The notes beneath the pieces were generated by a model. That model was not told the DNA's origin, searched no databases, and saw only the letters and a program-made list of their open reading frames with translations. A stretch of DNA of 64,000 bases from positions 372,001 through 436,000 of the forward strand of contig NZ_JADPIB010000001.1 in the NCBI RefSeq assembly GCF_015767265.1, in the 5' to 3' direction. The stretch comes from Aureivirga marina. GTDB lineage: Bacteria; Bacteroidota; Bacteroidia; Flavobacteriales; Flavobacteriaceae. Each line of letters begins with the position of its first letter. The stretch's first letter is position 1. The translations under genes were made by a program, and so were the position numbers. Below are positions 31,801 to 39,185 of this stretch, one piece after another.

Positions 31801-32490
31801 TTTCTTTACAGCATTTGCAACTTCTGCAAGTGAAATATTATATTGTTGCAAAGCATTCGGATTCACATCTACTTGATATTCTTGAACAAATCCTCCAATA
31901 GAAGCAACTTCAGAAACACCTTTTGCAGCACTCAATCCATATTTCACATAATAATCTTGAATTGTACGAAGTTCATGCAAATCCCAACCTCCTGTCACAT
32001 TTCCTTCTGCATCTCTTCCTTCTAGAGTATACCAAAATATTTGTCCAAGACCTGTTGCATCTGGTCCTAAAGTTGGTTGTACATTAGGTGGTAAAAGATT
32101 TGCTGGAAGTGCATTCAGTTTTTCTAGAATTCGACTTCGACTCCAATAAAACTCTACATCTTCTTCAAAAATGATATAGATTGTTGAGAAACCAAACATC
32201 GATGAACTACGAATTGTTTTCACACCAGGAATCCCTAGTAATGAAGTAGTTAAAGGATAGGTAATTTGATCCTCAATATCTTGTGGTGAACGTCCTGCCC
32301 ATTTGGTATAAACAATTTGTTGGTTTTCTCCAATATCAGGAATTGCATCCACAGCAACTGGATTTCGTTGAATATTTCCAACTTTCCAATCGAAAGGAGC
32401 TGTATAAACTCCCCAACCGATAATAATTACGGCTATTAAAAATGAGACTAATTTATGTTTAATTAGAAACTGTATAATCTTATGTAACAT
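28804..32490 (-). CDS. cusA: CusA/CzcA-family heavy-metal efflux RND transporter
   Basis: Proton-driven RND pump moving metal ions from the periplasm or inner membrane out through CusB and TolC. It has 1228 residues against about 1040 for E. coli CusA. Landmarks are NPVAVDAIPDIGENQQIVYT near 40-60, SMFGFSTIYIIFEE, the TM4 charge-relay AIAIGTIVDLGVILSEN, the TM10-12 stretch VAVWIGFIALFGIATDDGVV, and RPCLMTTATTLLALLP. The additional length is mainly two or three extra membrane segments inserted mid-protein (about 525-640), seen in other Bacteroidota homologues. It lies upstream of the TolC gene and downstream of the HYC_CC_PP-like gene. Cu/Ag specificity is inferred from copA and the metal modules. 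Confidence 0.93.
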   Translation of the reverse strand: MLHKIIQFLIKHKLVSFLIAVIIIGWGVYTAPFDWKVGNIQRNPVAVDAIPDIGENQQIVYTKWAGRSPQDIEDQITYPLTTSLLGIPGVKTIRSSSMFGFSTIYIIFEEDVEFYWSRSRILEKLNALPANLLPPNVQPTLGPDATGLGQIFWYTLEGRDAEGNVTGGWDLHELRTIQDYYVKYGLSAAKGVSEVASIGGFVQEYQVDVNPNALQQYNISLAEVANAVKKSNKDVGAQTLEINNVEYIVRGLGYVESISDIGNEVVVANENTPIRIKDIAKVQLGPAERRGILDKEGAEVVGGAVVARYGANPMEVIQNVKQKIESIGKGLPSKVLADGRTSQLTIVPFYDRTELIQETLETLNEALILEILITILVIVVMVMNLRASLLISSLLPISVLMVFIGMKLFHIDANIVALSGIAIAIGTIVDLGVILSENIIQHLDKYRDKLSVNKIVYNATKEVSGAILTAVITTIVSFIPVFTMEAAEGKLFRPLAYTKTFALVAAILVTLFILPPFAAVLFKNQKINKGLKWFFTSILVLGGIALLVFGFWQGIFIILLGIGSYLYKKEKISKKQWQYGLIGLISLLVTCSLALYWSPLGLQVIPLKNILFVGIIVFGILGGFLLFRKYYTQILQKALQFKLAFLTIPIILFVLGLGAWKSLGKEFMPALNEGSFLLMPTSLPHAGTAENKRVLQQLDMGVASIPEIETVVGKAGRIESALDPAPLSMYENIINYKSEYIQDKDRNQLRFKVNDDGAFELKNGKTTQDNRAIEVSELIPDEDGKFFRQWRSHIKSPDDIWHEIVNATKLPGVTSAPKLQPIQTRLIMLQTGMRSPMGIKVKGTNLQEIENFGLELEKVLQGVKGVKPETVFAERLVGKPYLLLEIDRQEIARYGLHIEDVQDVIEIAVGGKISSQTVEGRERFNVRIRYPRELRNSPEALEDIYVKTPTNGQIPLKNFVKIKYEKGSQAIKSEDTFLVGYVLFDKQDDFAEVSVVENAQNEIENLIQTGGLKVPKGISFDFTGTYENQLRAEATLQIIVPLVLVIIFIILYFQFQSIPVSLMVFSGIAVALSGGFMLLWLYGQDWFMNFDLFGINLRDLFHIKTINMSVAVWIGFIALFGIATDDGVVMATYLSQTFKRNNPKNKQEIRESVIEAGQKRIRPCLMTTATTLLALLPILTASGRGSDIMIPMAIPAFGGMLIALISLFVVPVLFSLYQEKRMKLISKK

Positions 32491-32585
32491 TTGCTAATTT
32501 TCTTTAAAACAGACTTTACATCTATTTTGATTAAAAAATTAAATTAAAACAAGTGAATACATCGCATACGAATACGACAATTCAT

Positions 32586-32609
32586 TTCACACACATTATG
32601 GTATGTGAA
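32586..32609. repeat. Imperfect inverted repeat between the HYC_CC_PP-like gene and cusA
   Basis: TTCACACAC (32586-32594) and GTATGTGAA (32601-32609) match 8 of 9 as an inverted repeat around ATTATG. No U-tract follows on either strand, so it resembles an operator or RNA-processing hairpin more than a terminator. It lies about 100 bases before the cusA ATG. Confidence 0.45.
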
Positions 32610-32630
32610 TTCTTAAAATGTTACAAAATC

Positions 32631-33053
32631 CTACAGTAAAAAAGTTTGAAAAAGAACTGGTCTGTCCTTTGTAATTGGTGGGGAATCGTGCTTTTTGTTA
32701 GGAATAATTTCAATACTCTTTTCTTCAAAATTAAACACAAAAGTGTATAAAAAAGGAGCGATGAAATCTAACTTTGGAAGTTTGATATTTTCATGAGAAC
32801 ATTGTGTATCTGTATTTGTTGCTTTCAGATTTGAAACTTCATCTTCACAACATTTTTTCTTAGAAACCTGATGACAAATTGCATTTTGCTCACCTTCTTC
32901 GGCTTCCATTCCACAATTATCTGCATTTGCAAAGAAAGAAATTGACGCTAATTCTTCAGCACAAAAATGCTTTTCTATCGTAAATGAAAACGTAGAAAGA
33001 AGCACTACAAATGCTAAAAAACAAGACGCTATTCTAATTGTTGCAGATTTCAT
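32631..33053 (-). CDS. HYC_CC_PP-type small exported Cys-rich protein
   Basis: A 140-residue protein with a hydrophobic N-terminal segment (IASCFLAFVVLLSTFSFTIE). It carries the landmarks of the Bacteroidota HYC_CC_PP group: KHFCAEEL, paired Cys in KKKCCEDE, and a Pro pair in HDSPPITKDRP. It has seven or eight Cys plus His, so metal binding is likely. The longest ORF starts at 33095, but a TACCTTTG box at 33076-33083 lies inside that extension, so the ATG at 33053 is chosen. It heads the cusA-copA cluster. Metal sensing or delivery is inferred from position; function is not established. Confidence 0.8.
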   Translation of the reverse strand: MKSATIRIASCFLAFVVLLSTFSFTIEKHFCAEELASISFFANADNCGMEAEEGEQNAICHQVSKKKCCEDEVSNLKATNTDTQCSHENIKLPKLDFIAPFLYTFVFNFEEKSIEIIPNKKHDSPPITKDRPVLFQTFLL

Positions 33054-33075
33054 GAGTTCTTCATGTTTGTATCTG

Positions 33076-33083
33076 CAAAGGTA
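33076..33083 (-). promoter_or_regulatory. -7 promoter box (TACCTTTG) of the metal-resistance cluster
   Basis: Exact TAnnTTTG on the minus strand, 22 bases before the chosen ATG at 33053. No clear -33 box was seen. No other exact box lies before cusA, so this may drive the whole cluster. Confidence 0.6.
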
Positions 33084-33218
33084 GGAATTTTTCAAATCCG
33101 TTGTATTAAAAAAATGTGAAAAGCTTTTAAATCTTAAAGTAAATATCAGAATTATAAAACTTAAAAACCTTAATAACAGAATATTAAATAATAAAATTTT
33201 TATACTATTTTTTTCATT

Positions 33219-33226
33219 TATATTTG
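33219..33226 (+). promoter_or_regulatory. -7 promoter box (TATATTTG) for the Cys-rich protein/sirtuin pair
   Basis: Exact TAnnTTTG, 15 bases before the ATG at 33242. The longest ORF would start with the TTG inside this box, which rules that start out. Confidence 0.65.
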
Positions 33227-33241
33227 CAAAAAAAAGAAGTT

Positions 33242-33784
33242 ATGAATAAAAATATGCATTGTGAGCTTTGTGAATTACAAAGTTTTGATTTTATAAATGG
33301 AATTACATGTTCTTTAACAAAAGAAAAAGCAACATTTAAAAATCGATGTTCTAAGATTCAATTTGGTGAAAAATTAGAAGAAAAAATTGTAGAAATTAAT
33401 CAAGAATATGAAAATTTGAAATACATGAAAAAACATGCTTATTCAAATCTAATTTTTTATTCTTTGATTGGGATTGGTGTTTGGATTTTAAATTATTTTA
33501 TCACAATTCGAATTTTTGAAGTTGGTGTCATTTCTACAATCTCGTTGTCTTTATTTTTAATTGGTGGAACTATTATCGGATATGGAACTGGAGCGTATAA
33601 ATTTTATAATTCAAGTAGAAAAAGTATAATTCCTAAAAAAGAAAAGTTAGATAACATTTTGAAAATTTATCAAATCTCTTATTCATTTGTTTCAGAAATA
33701 AAAACCAATTTAATAGGAAGAAGGGAAACGGTGTCTGAATTAAATTTAAATGGAAAAAAAACGACTTTCTCAAATATGGAATAA
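33242..33784 (+). CDS. Hypothetical membrane protein with N-terminal Cys cluster
   Basis: A 180-residue protein, family not recognised. The first 36 residues have four Cys (MHCELCELQ, ITCSLT, NRCSKIQF), like a small zinc-binding knuckle. A Glu/Lys-rich helix follows, then two membrane segments (about 69-90 and 96-116, with GIGVWILNYF and LSLFLIGGTIIGYGTGAY), and a basic cytoplasmic tail. It ends one base before the sirtuin ATG, so the two are co-expressed. A metal- or redox-sensing membrane protein is possible, but no function is assigned. Confidence 0.7.
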   Translation: MNKNMHCELCELQSFDFINGITCSLTKEKATFKNRCSKIQFGEKLEEKIVEINQEYENLKYMKKHAYSNLIFYSLIGIGVWILNYFITIRIFEVGVISTISLSLFLIGGTIIGYGTGAYKFYNSSRKSIIPKKEKLDNILKIYQISYSFVSEIKTNLIGRRETVSELNLNGKKTTFSNME

Positions 33785-33785
33785 T

Positions 33786-34616
33786 ATGGAAAAGATAACA
33801 ATTCAATCTATTGTAGAAAAAGTACTTCAAAAAGAATATCGTAATAAAATTACTTTTTTAACTGGCGCTGGAATTTCTTCTGCAAGTGGAATTCCAACAT
33901 ATCGCGGATCTGATGGAATTTGGATAAAAGGAACAAAATTTCATAAACCAGAAGAATTTGGAACTTTTGAATATTTTTTAAAAAATCCAGAAGAAGTCTG
34001 GCAATTCACAATGTTTCGAAAGAAAATGTTTTTAGAAGCGAAGCCAAATAAAAATCATGAAATTTTAGTAGAATTAGAAAAAGAGCTTGGTGAAAGATTT
34101 CATTTAATAACACAAAATATCGATAATTTACATCGAAGAGCTGGAAGTGAAAATTTATTTGAAATTCATGGAAATAATCGTGAAATGAAATGTTCTAATG
34201 ATTGTAAAGAAATAATCCCAATTCCTAAAGTTATTTCACCAAAAAATTTGGAGGAAGATATAACCTCTCAAGAAATTGCGCAATTAAAATGTAAAACTTG
34301 TGGAAGTTGGATGCGACCAAATTTACTTTGGTTTGATGAATATTATAATGAAAAAACACATAAAAAATATAGTGCTTTAAAAGTTGCTAAAAATACTGGT
34401 GTTCTGTTTGTATTAGGAACTTCTGGAGCTACAAATCTTCCTATGCAAATTGCTAGAAATGTCTTGAAATATGGAGGTTTTGTAATAGATATTAATTTAG
34501 AAAATAATCATTTCACCAAGCTTTTAGAAAACAAAAAGAATAAGCTAATCATTCGAGATAAAAGTGAAAATATTTTACCTGAAATATTGAAAATCATAAA
34601 AAAAGCTACTTATTAA
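33786..34616 (+). CDS. Sir2-family NAD-dependent protein deacylase (sirtuin)
   Basis: NAD-dependent lysine deacylase of 276 residues. The NAD-binding opening is FLTGAGISSASGIPTYRG, then QNIDNLHRRAG and the catalytic His in EIHGN. Zinc ligands lie in MKCSNDC and LKCKTCG. The late NAD site is VLGTSGATNLPMQIA. An upstream in-frame ATG at 33750 would overlap the previous gene by 35 bases; the ATG at 33786, one base after that gene's stop, is chosen and gives a normal sirtuin N-terminus. The terminator overlaps its stop codon. The family is certain; the acyl specificity is not. Confidence 0.93.
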   Translation: MEKITIQSIVEKVLQKEYRNKITFLTGAGISSASGIPTYRGSDGIWIKGTKFHKPEEFGTFEYFLKNPEEVWQFTMFRKKMFLEAKPNKNHEILVELEKELGERFHLITQNIDNLHRRAGSENLFEIHGNNREMKCSNDCKEIIPIPKVISPKNLEEDITSQEIAQLKCKTCGSWMRPNLLWFDEYYNEKTHKKYSALKVAKNTGVLFVLGTSGATNLPMQIARNVLKYGGFVIDINLENNHFTKLLENKKNKLIIRDKSENILPEILKIIKKATY

Positions 34617-34630
34617 TTAAGTAGCTTTTT
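34600..34630. terminator. Bidirectional terminator after the sirtuin gene
   Basis: Arms AAAAAGCTACTTA (34600-34612) and TAAGTAGCTTTTT (34618-34630). The TAA stop of the sirtuin gene (34614-34616) is in the five-base loop. It can also end the minus-strand gene 34636-35691. Confidence 0.9.
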
Positions 34631-34635
34631 CATTT

Positions 34636-35691
34636 TTATTTTTTAATAAATTTCATTTTATGAATTCTATTGTCTTCTGTTTTTATTTCTAAAATATAAA
34701 TTCCAAAATCTAATTTTCTTACATCAATTTTAGATTCTTTTTTATTCTCTCCTTTCACAACTAAAAGACCTTTTTGATCATATATTTCGTAGGAAAAATC
34801 ATCATTTACACCTAGAACATTAATAAAATCAGTTGAAGGATTTGGAACAATTTTATTAAATTCTTTATTTTCATTTTCTTCAATATCCAAAGTACTAACA
34901 CTAATTTTATAAATTTCTTCATTTGATGTAGCATTTGCCATATATAATTCATCATTAAGAATTACCATTCCAAGTGTATTTATATGTTTTTCATAAAAAA
35001 AATGAATTAATAAAGGATTTTCAAAATTGAGAGTCATATAATGTACATTTTCTCTTGTAGAAATCATCAATTGATTATATCGGAAAGTTAATCCATAAAT
35101 ATCACGTTGTAAAGGCACATTAGCAATTACTTGCTCCATTTCAGATGCTTCATCATTCAAATCAATTTTAAAAATTTCTTTACCTTGACTAAAATACAGT
35201 TCATTATCTCTAGAAGCCATAGCCAAAACTCTTGTTAAACCACTAATTACTGTTGTAATTTCATTGGTGTCAAGATTCATTTTCAAAATATTGTTATTTC
35301 CAGCAATGTATAGATAGTTTTCTTTTAACAATAAATCATATGATTCTTCAACAACTTCCGATACTAATTCAACTTCTGGGTTTTCTTGTGAAATATCAAT
35401 TTTATATAAATGATCTTTTCCAAAATATAAATCATTTCCAACGATTTGAATACATCTAGGGTATTGTTGTAGAGTAGCTAAAACTGATAATTCTGCTTGA
35501 CCACTTTCATCAAAAACAACTTCAGAGATTCTTCCTTTAATATAAACTCCACCATATTCACAAAGAAACATTCTTCCTTCGGGATTTAAAGTTAAATCTA
35601 TTGGATGTCTTAAATCATCTAAAACATTTGTTCTTTGTGCTTTTAAGTTAAAACAACTAATTAGAATTAAAAGAGTAATAATTTTTTTCAT
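34636..35691 (-). CDS. Secreted T9SS cargo, beta-propeller-like (paralogue 2)
   Basis: Exported protein of 351 residues. After a signal peptide (LLILISCFNLKAQ) come repeating blocks of about 40 residues with alternating strands (for example NDLYFGKDHLYKIDISQENP, NYLYIAGNNNILKMNL, NELYFSQGKEIFKIDL), suggesting a beta-propeller. The last 75 residues are a T9SS type A sorting domain (KIVPNPSTDFINVLGVNDDF, ending MKFIKK). It lies one base after the end of the similar gene 35693-36784, with matching openings (HPIDLTLNPEGRMFLCEYG here). Binding target or activity unknown. Confidence 0.82.
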   Translation of the reverse strand: MKKIITLLILISCFNLKAQRTNVLDDLRHPIDLTLNPEGRMFLCEYGGVYIKGRISEVVFDESGQAELSVLATLQQYPRCIQIVGNDLYFGKDHLYKIDISQENPEVELVSEVVEESYDLLLKENYLYIAGNNNILKMNLDTNEITTVISGLTRVLAMASRDNELYFSQGKEIFKIDLNDEASEMEQVIANVPLQRDIYGLTFRYNQLMISTRENVHYMTLNFENPLLIHFFYEKHINTLGMVILNDELYMANATSNEEIYKISVSTLDIEENENKEFNKIVPNPSTDFINVLGVNDDFSYEIYDQKGLLVVKGENKKESKIDVRKLDFGIYILEIKTEDNRIHKMKFIKK

Positions 35692-35692
35692 A

Positions 35693-36784
35693 TTATTTTT
35701 TTAGAATTTTTTTAAATAGTGTACTATTTCCTGATTTAATCATAATAGAATAAATTCCTGATTTCAAAGAATCAATATTAATTTCTTCTTGATTTGTATT
35801 TTTTCCTTTTAACAAAAGATGACCATTTATGTCAAAAATTTTATACGTAAAATCTTTTTCTATTCCTGATATAAAAATTTTATCTATGGATGGATTTGGA
35901 TAAACACCTTTTATTAAAGTGTTATTTTTTTGAATATCTAGATTTTCAAGAGTAATTTTAAATACTTCCTGTACAGAGTTAATTTTTGATCTAGTCATGT
36001 ATAATTCTTCATCCTTAACTAAAAAACAAACAGTATCATAATCTTCTTCATAAAAAAAAGTTGAAGATGGTGTATTTTCAAAATTCATATCATATTGAGT
36101 AATTTTCCCATATGTGATAAATGTTGAAGATTCTGGGAAAGTATGACTTGTAGCTGTTAGCAATTGATTATTTATAAAAATCATTGCATAAGGAGACTTT
36201 TCCATATCAGAAATAATTTCGAAGGGTTCAGGATTTTCTTCATTAATATCAATTCTCCAAATATTATTTTCCTGATTAAAATAAAGATATTCATCCTTTA
36301 TCGCTAGAGAAAGGATACTAAAATTCAAATCTTCCAAAATATGCTCTAAAACAAGATTTTCTTGTGTCAAATCAATTTTACTTAACCTTCCTTCTTCTCC
36401 TAGATAAAGAATTCCATCATGAAATAATATATCTCTAGTATTCCAAGAATCTGAAATTAGTTCAGGAACTGGGTTTTGTTCCGTTATATTAATTCTATAC
36501 AGTTTTGCATATAAAGGATAATATAAATAATCTCCTACCACGCAAATAGCACGTGGATAAACAATATCTGAAATAAAGACATGTTTGTCAACTGTTCCAT
36601 CTTCATTAAAAATTAATTTTGAAATTTCACCCCTATCCACCGTATTTCCATATTCACATAAATAAATTTCACCTGTTTCACTCAAAGATAAATCGATTGG
36701 TCTATTCAAATTATCAACAACTGAAGTTTGTGCATACATATTTACTATAAATAATGCACATAGCAATTTAATATAAGATTTCAT
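35693..36784 (-). CDS. Secreted T9SS cargo, beta-propeller-like (paralogue 1)
   Basis: Exported protein of 363 residues, tandem paralogue of the next gene. It has a signal peptide (LLCALFIVNMYAQ), then RPIDLSLSETGEIYLCEYGN, then repeats of the form DYLYYPLYAKLYRINI, DGILYLGEEGRLSKIDL and EYLYFNQENNIWRIDI. The C-terminal T9SS domain reads KGVYPNPSIDKIFISGIEKD and ends KKILKK. A propeller fold is inferred from repeat length and pattern. A TATATTTG promoter box lies just upstream. The two genes form a duplicated pair, with sequence drift that suggests an old duplication. Confidence 0.82.
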   Translation of the reverse strand: MKSYIKLLCALFIVNMYAQTSVVDNLNRPIDLSLSETGEIYLCEYGNTVDRGEISKLIFNEDGTVDKHVFISDIVYPRAICVVGDYLYYPLYAKLYRINITEQNPVPELISDSWNTRDILFHDGILYLGEEGRLSKIDLTQENLVLEHILEDLNFSILSLAIKDEYLYFNQENNIWRIDINEENPEPFEIISDMEKSPYAMIFINNQLLTATSHTFPESSTFITYGKITQYDMNFENTPSSTFFYEEDYDTVCFLVKDEELYMTRSKINSVQEVFKITLENLDIQKNNTLIKGVYPNPSIDKIFISGIEKDFTYKIFDINGHLLLKGKNTNQEEINIDSLKSGIYSIMIKSGNSTLFKKILKK

Positions 36785-36798
36785 TTAGATTTTTTTTA

Positions 36799-36806
36799 CA
36801 AATATA
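36799..36806 (-). promoter_or_regulatory. -7 promoter box (TATATTTG) of the propeller gene pair
   Basis: Exact TAnnTTTG on the minus strand, 14 bases before the ATG at 36784. It implies a very short leader. Confidence 0.55.
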
Positions 36807-36902
36807 TATTATTAATGTAAAAAAGCTACTTTTTCTCAATAGCTTTCTATCTTATATTATATTTTCAATATTCAATTAAAGATTTATGTAACGTTTTTCA
36901 TT

Positions 36903-37340
36903 TCACATTGTAAATGAAGAAAATAGGTTTTCATGATGTAAAAAAGCAATTTTAAACTCTTTTTCTGTGATTAAAATAAAGTCTCCGCTATTAAAAAATG
37001 ATTCATCGAAATCTCTTGGAAAAATTTCATGTACAAACTCATAAAACAAATTTGCTTTCACTTTAAATACTTTTCTTAAAGAGTAACATTTATCAATCAA
37101 AATATAAATTGATTCTTCTTCATTTAAATTTTGGTTCCCAATTAATAATTCTGCCAATTTTTCATCTCTTATTTCTTCATTTAAAAATGGAAATTCTTGG
37201 TCTTCATAAAACAATCTTATTAATTGGTCAATATTTGGTCCAAAAGGATAACCAGAAATTTCATAAAAATCATCATCTTTATAATTTTCATTTAAAACTT
37301 TCCAAACTTCTTCAAATGAAACTAATTCGTACTTTTTCAT
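36903..37340 (-). CDS. Hypothetical acidic protein after the LytTR regulator
   Basis: A 145-residue soluble protein, not recognised. It is acidic and aromatic (SFEEVWKVLNENYKDDDFYE, FYEFVHEIFPRDFDESFFN), without signal peptide or membrane segment. It starts five bases after the LytTR regulator stop, so it is probably co-transcribed with the two-component pair. Composition and codon use look like its neighbours, so it is likely real. No function is proposed. Confidence 0.65.
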   Translation of the reverse strand: MKKYELVSFEEVWKVLNENYKDDDFYEISGYPFGPNIDQLIRLFYEDQEFPFLNEEIRDEKLAELLIGNQNLNEEESIYILIDKCYSLRKVFKVKANLFYEFVHEIFPRDFDESFFNSGDFILITEKEFKIAFLHHENLFSSFTM

Positions 37341-37345
37341 ATAAT

Positions 37346-38053
37346 TTAAATCTTCTTGATAAAATTTTCGTGGAAATATTCTTTGTAAGCTCTACCCAAT
37401 GGAATTGCAACATTATTTCCTATAAAAATTTGATTTCCTGAAACTTTTTGTATACTTTGGATGTTTAGAATATACGACTTATGCACTTGACAAAATTGCT
37501 TCTTGTTTAATTTTTCTAGCCAAAACTTTAGTGGATATGACGTCAGGTGCTTTTTCGTATTTGTAAATATTTCCGTGTAGTCTGCTTCCGATTTTATATA
37601 TTGAATTTCCTCAAAAAGAACTTTGATAAAATCATGTCCAGATTTGATAAAAATAAAATCATTTTCAGCTTGCGTTTTCACTCCCTTATTTTCTGCTTTT
37701 AAAATAGTTTCCGCTTTTGAAACTGCTTTCACAAATCGCTGAAATGAAAAAGGTTTTAACAAATAATCCACAACATTAAATTCATAGCCTTTCAGAGCAT
37801 ATTCAGAAAAAGCTGTTGTTAAAATGATTTGCGTATCTTTTTTTAAAATCTCTAAAAATTCCATCCCAGAAATTTTTGGTAAATGCACATCTAAAAAAAT
37901 AATTTCTACATCATTTTCATTCAAAAAAGTCATCGCAGAAATCGCATCTGAAAAAGTTCCTGTCAATTCCAAATTTCCTAAATCAGCAATATATTTCTGT
38001 AAAATTCGCTGTGCAGGAGGTTGATCTTCTATGATAATACAACGTAAAGCCAT
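37346..38053 (-). CDS. LytTR-family response regulator
   Basis: Cytoplasmic response regulator of 235 residues. The receiver domain (1-120) has the phosphoacceptor Asp in VEIIFLDVHLP, upstream acidic IIEDQ, and Lys in YLLKPF. The C-terminal LytTR DNA-binding domain (about 135-235) reads FIFIKSGHDFIKVLFEEIQY, then FCQVHKSYILNI and IPLGRAYKE. Three bases separate it from the histidine kinase, its cognate partner. Targets cannot be seen. Confidence 0.95.
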   Translation of the reverse strand: MALRCIIIEDQPPAQRILQKYIADLGNLELTGTFSDAISAMTFLNENDVEIIFLDVHLPKISGMEFLEILKKDTQIILTTAFSEYALKGYEFNVVDYLLKPFSFQRFVKAVSKAETILKAENKGVKTQAENDFIFIKSGHDFIKVLFEEIQYIKSEADYTEIFTNTKKHLTSYPLKFWLEKLNKKQFCQVHKSYILNIQSIQKVSGNQIFIGNNVAIPLGRAYKEYFHENFIKKI

Positions 38054-38056
38054 TTT

Positions 38057-39088
38057 CTAAGAATTTAATTTGGTTAACTCTAATTCTAAATCTACTTTAT
38101 AAAAATCAGAAGCGGAATCAATCTTTAATTTATGTTGATTCGGATACAATAAATTCAAACGTTTTTTCACATTTTCCAGACCAATTCCTCCAGAAATTGC
38201 TTCTGTATTTGAAGTTGCTAAAAAACTATTTTTACAACTAAAATGAAGCTTTCCTTCTGTATTTACAAAAAGTGAAATTTCGATAGAAATATTTTCAGAT
38301 TGACTTGCTGTACTATGCTTAAAAGCATTTTCGATGAAAACATTTAGGATTAATGGAGCAATCTTAAAATCTGAATTTTCAATATCGATGTCAAAAGTGA
38401 TATTTCCTCTATTTTCTATCTGTAATTTACTCAACTCTGTAAAGTTTTTCAGATGGTCAATTTCCTTTGTTAAAGAAACATAATCTTCTCTACAATCATA
38501 CAACATATAACGCAACACAGAAGAAAGCTCTAGAATGATGGTTGGGGTTTTGGGAGAATTTTCTATCGCATAAGCGTATAGATTATTTAAATTATTAAAT
38601 AAAAAATGTGGATTTATTTGCGATTTTAAATACTGTAATTCACTTTCTTTCACCAAAGATTGTAACTCTTCTAATTGCTTTTGTTTCTCAATAGAATCAT
38701 AAGCAAATTTTGCTCCTACAAAAATTGCTAAAATTGGTACGATTTCAATGATATTATAAAGAATTCCATGAAAATATTTACCTCTTGTATCTGGAAAATA
38801 AATGACTTCTAAAACTCCTTCTTCCATTAAAGCTGAAAAAATAAAAAGAATCGTTGCGCCTACAAAAAAGTGTATATATTTTTTATGGTAAAAATATTTA
38901 GGCAACAAAAAATAGTTAGTGATATAAGCAATCACAGCATAATTCATGAAGAAAACCAGTTTATAAAACTGAAAATGCGGATTTTTCTTATCAAAAGAAA
39001 AAAATAAAAACAGTAAAATAAAAATTATTGTTTGGTAAATAATTTCCTTTACTGTTTTTGATTTATTTATAAAACGTCGTGACTTCAT
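38057..39088 (-). CDS. LytS/YehU-type sensor histidine kinase
   Basis: Membrane histidine kinase of 343 residues from the His_kinase family partnered with LytTR regulators. Four membrane segments lie in the first 130 residues (for example EIIYQTIIFILLFLFFSF and FFVGATILFIFSAL). A short coiled coil follows, then the phosphoacceptor region LKSQINPHFLFNNLNNLYAY, and the ATP-binding half with APLILNVFIENAFKHS and GGIGLENVKKRLNLLYP. No periplasmic sensor domain of note exists, so the signal probably acts in or near the membrane. It is the first gene of the two-component operon. Confidence 0.95.
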   Translation of the reverse strand: MKSRRFINKSKTVKEIIYQTIIFILLFLFFSFDKKNPHFQFYKLVFFMNYAVIAYITNYFLLPKYFYHKKYIHFFVGATILFIFSALMEEGVLEVIYFPDTRGKYFHGILYNIIEIVPILAIFVGAKFAYDSIEKQKQLEELQSLVKESELQYLKSQINPHFLFNNLNNLYAYAIENSPKTPTIILELSSVLRYMLYDCREDYVSLTKEIDHLKNFTELSKLQIENRGNITFDIDIENSDFKIAPLILNVFIENAFKHSTASQSENISIEISLFVNTEGKLHFSCKNSFLATSNTEAISGGIGLENVKKRLNLLYPNQHKLKIDSASDFYKVDLELELTKLNS

Positions 39089-39092
39089 ATTA

Positions 39093-39126
39093 CAAAAATA
39101 CGCTTTATCAAGGGATTAGAAACAAA
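39093..39126 (-). promoter_or_regulatory. Promoter of the two-component operon
   Basis: Minus strand TTTG (39126-39123), 22-base spacer, TATTTTTG (39100-39093). The -7 box ends four bases before the kinase ATG, implying a nearly leaderless mRNA, or chance. Confidence 0.4.
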
Positions 39127-39185
39127 AAACCGTTGAACAGCATTTTTAAACATGAAAACAACATTTTTCGATGTATAAACTGTTT

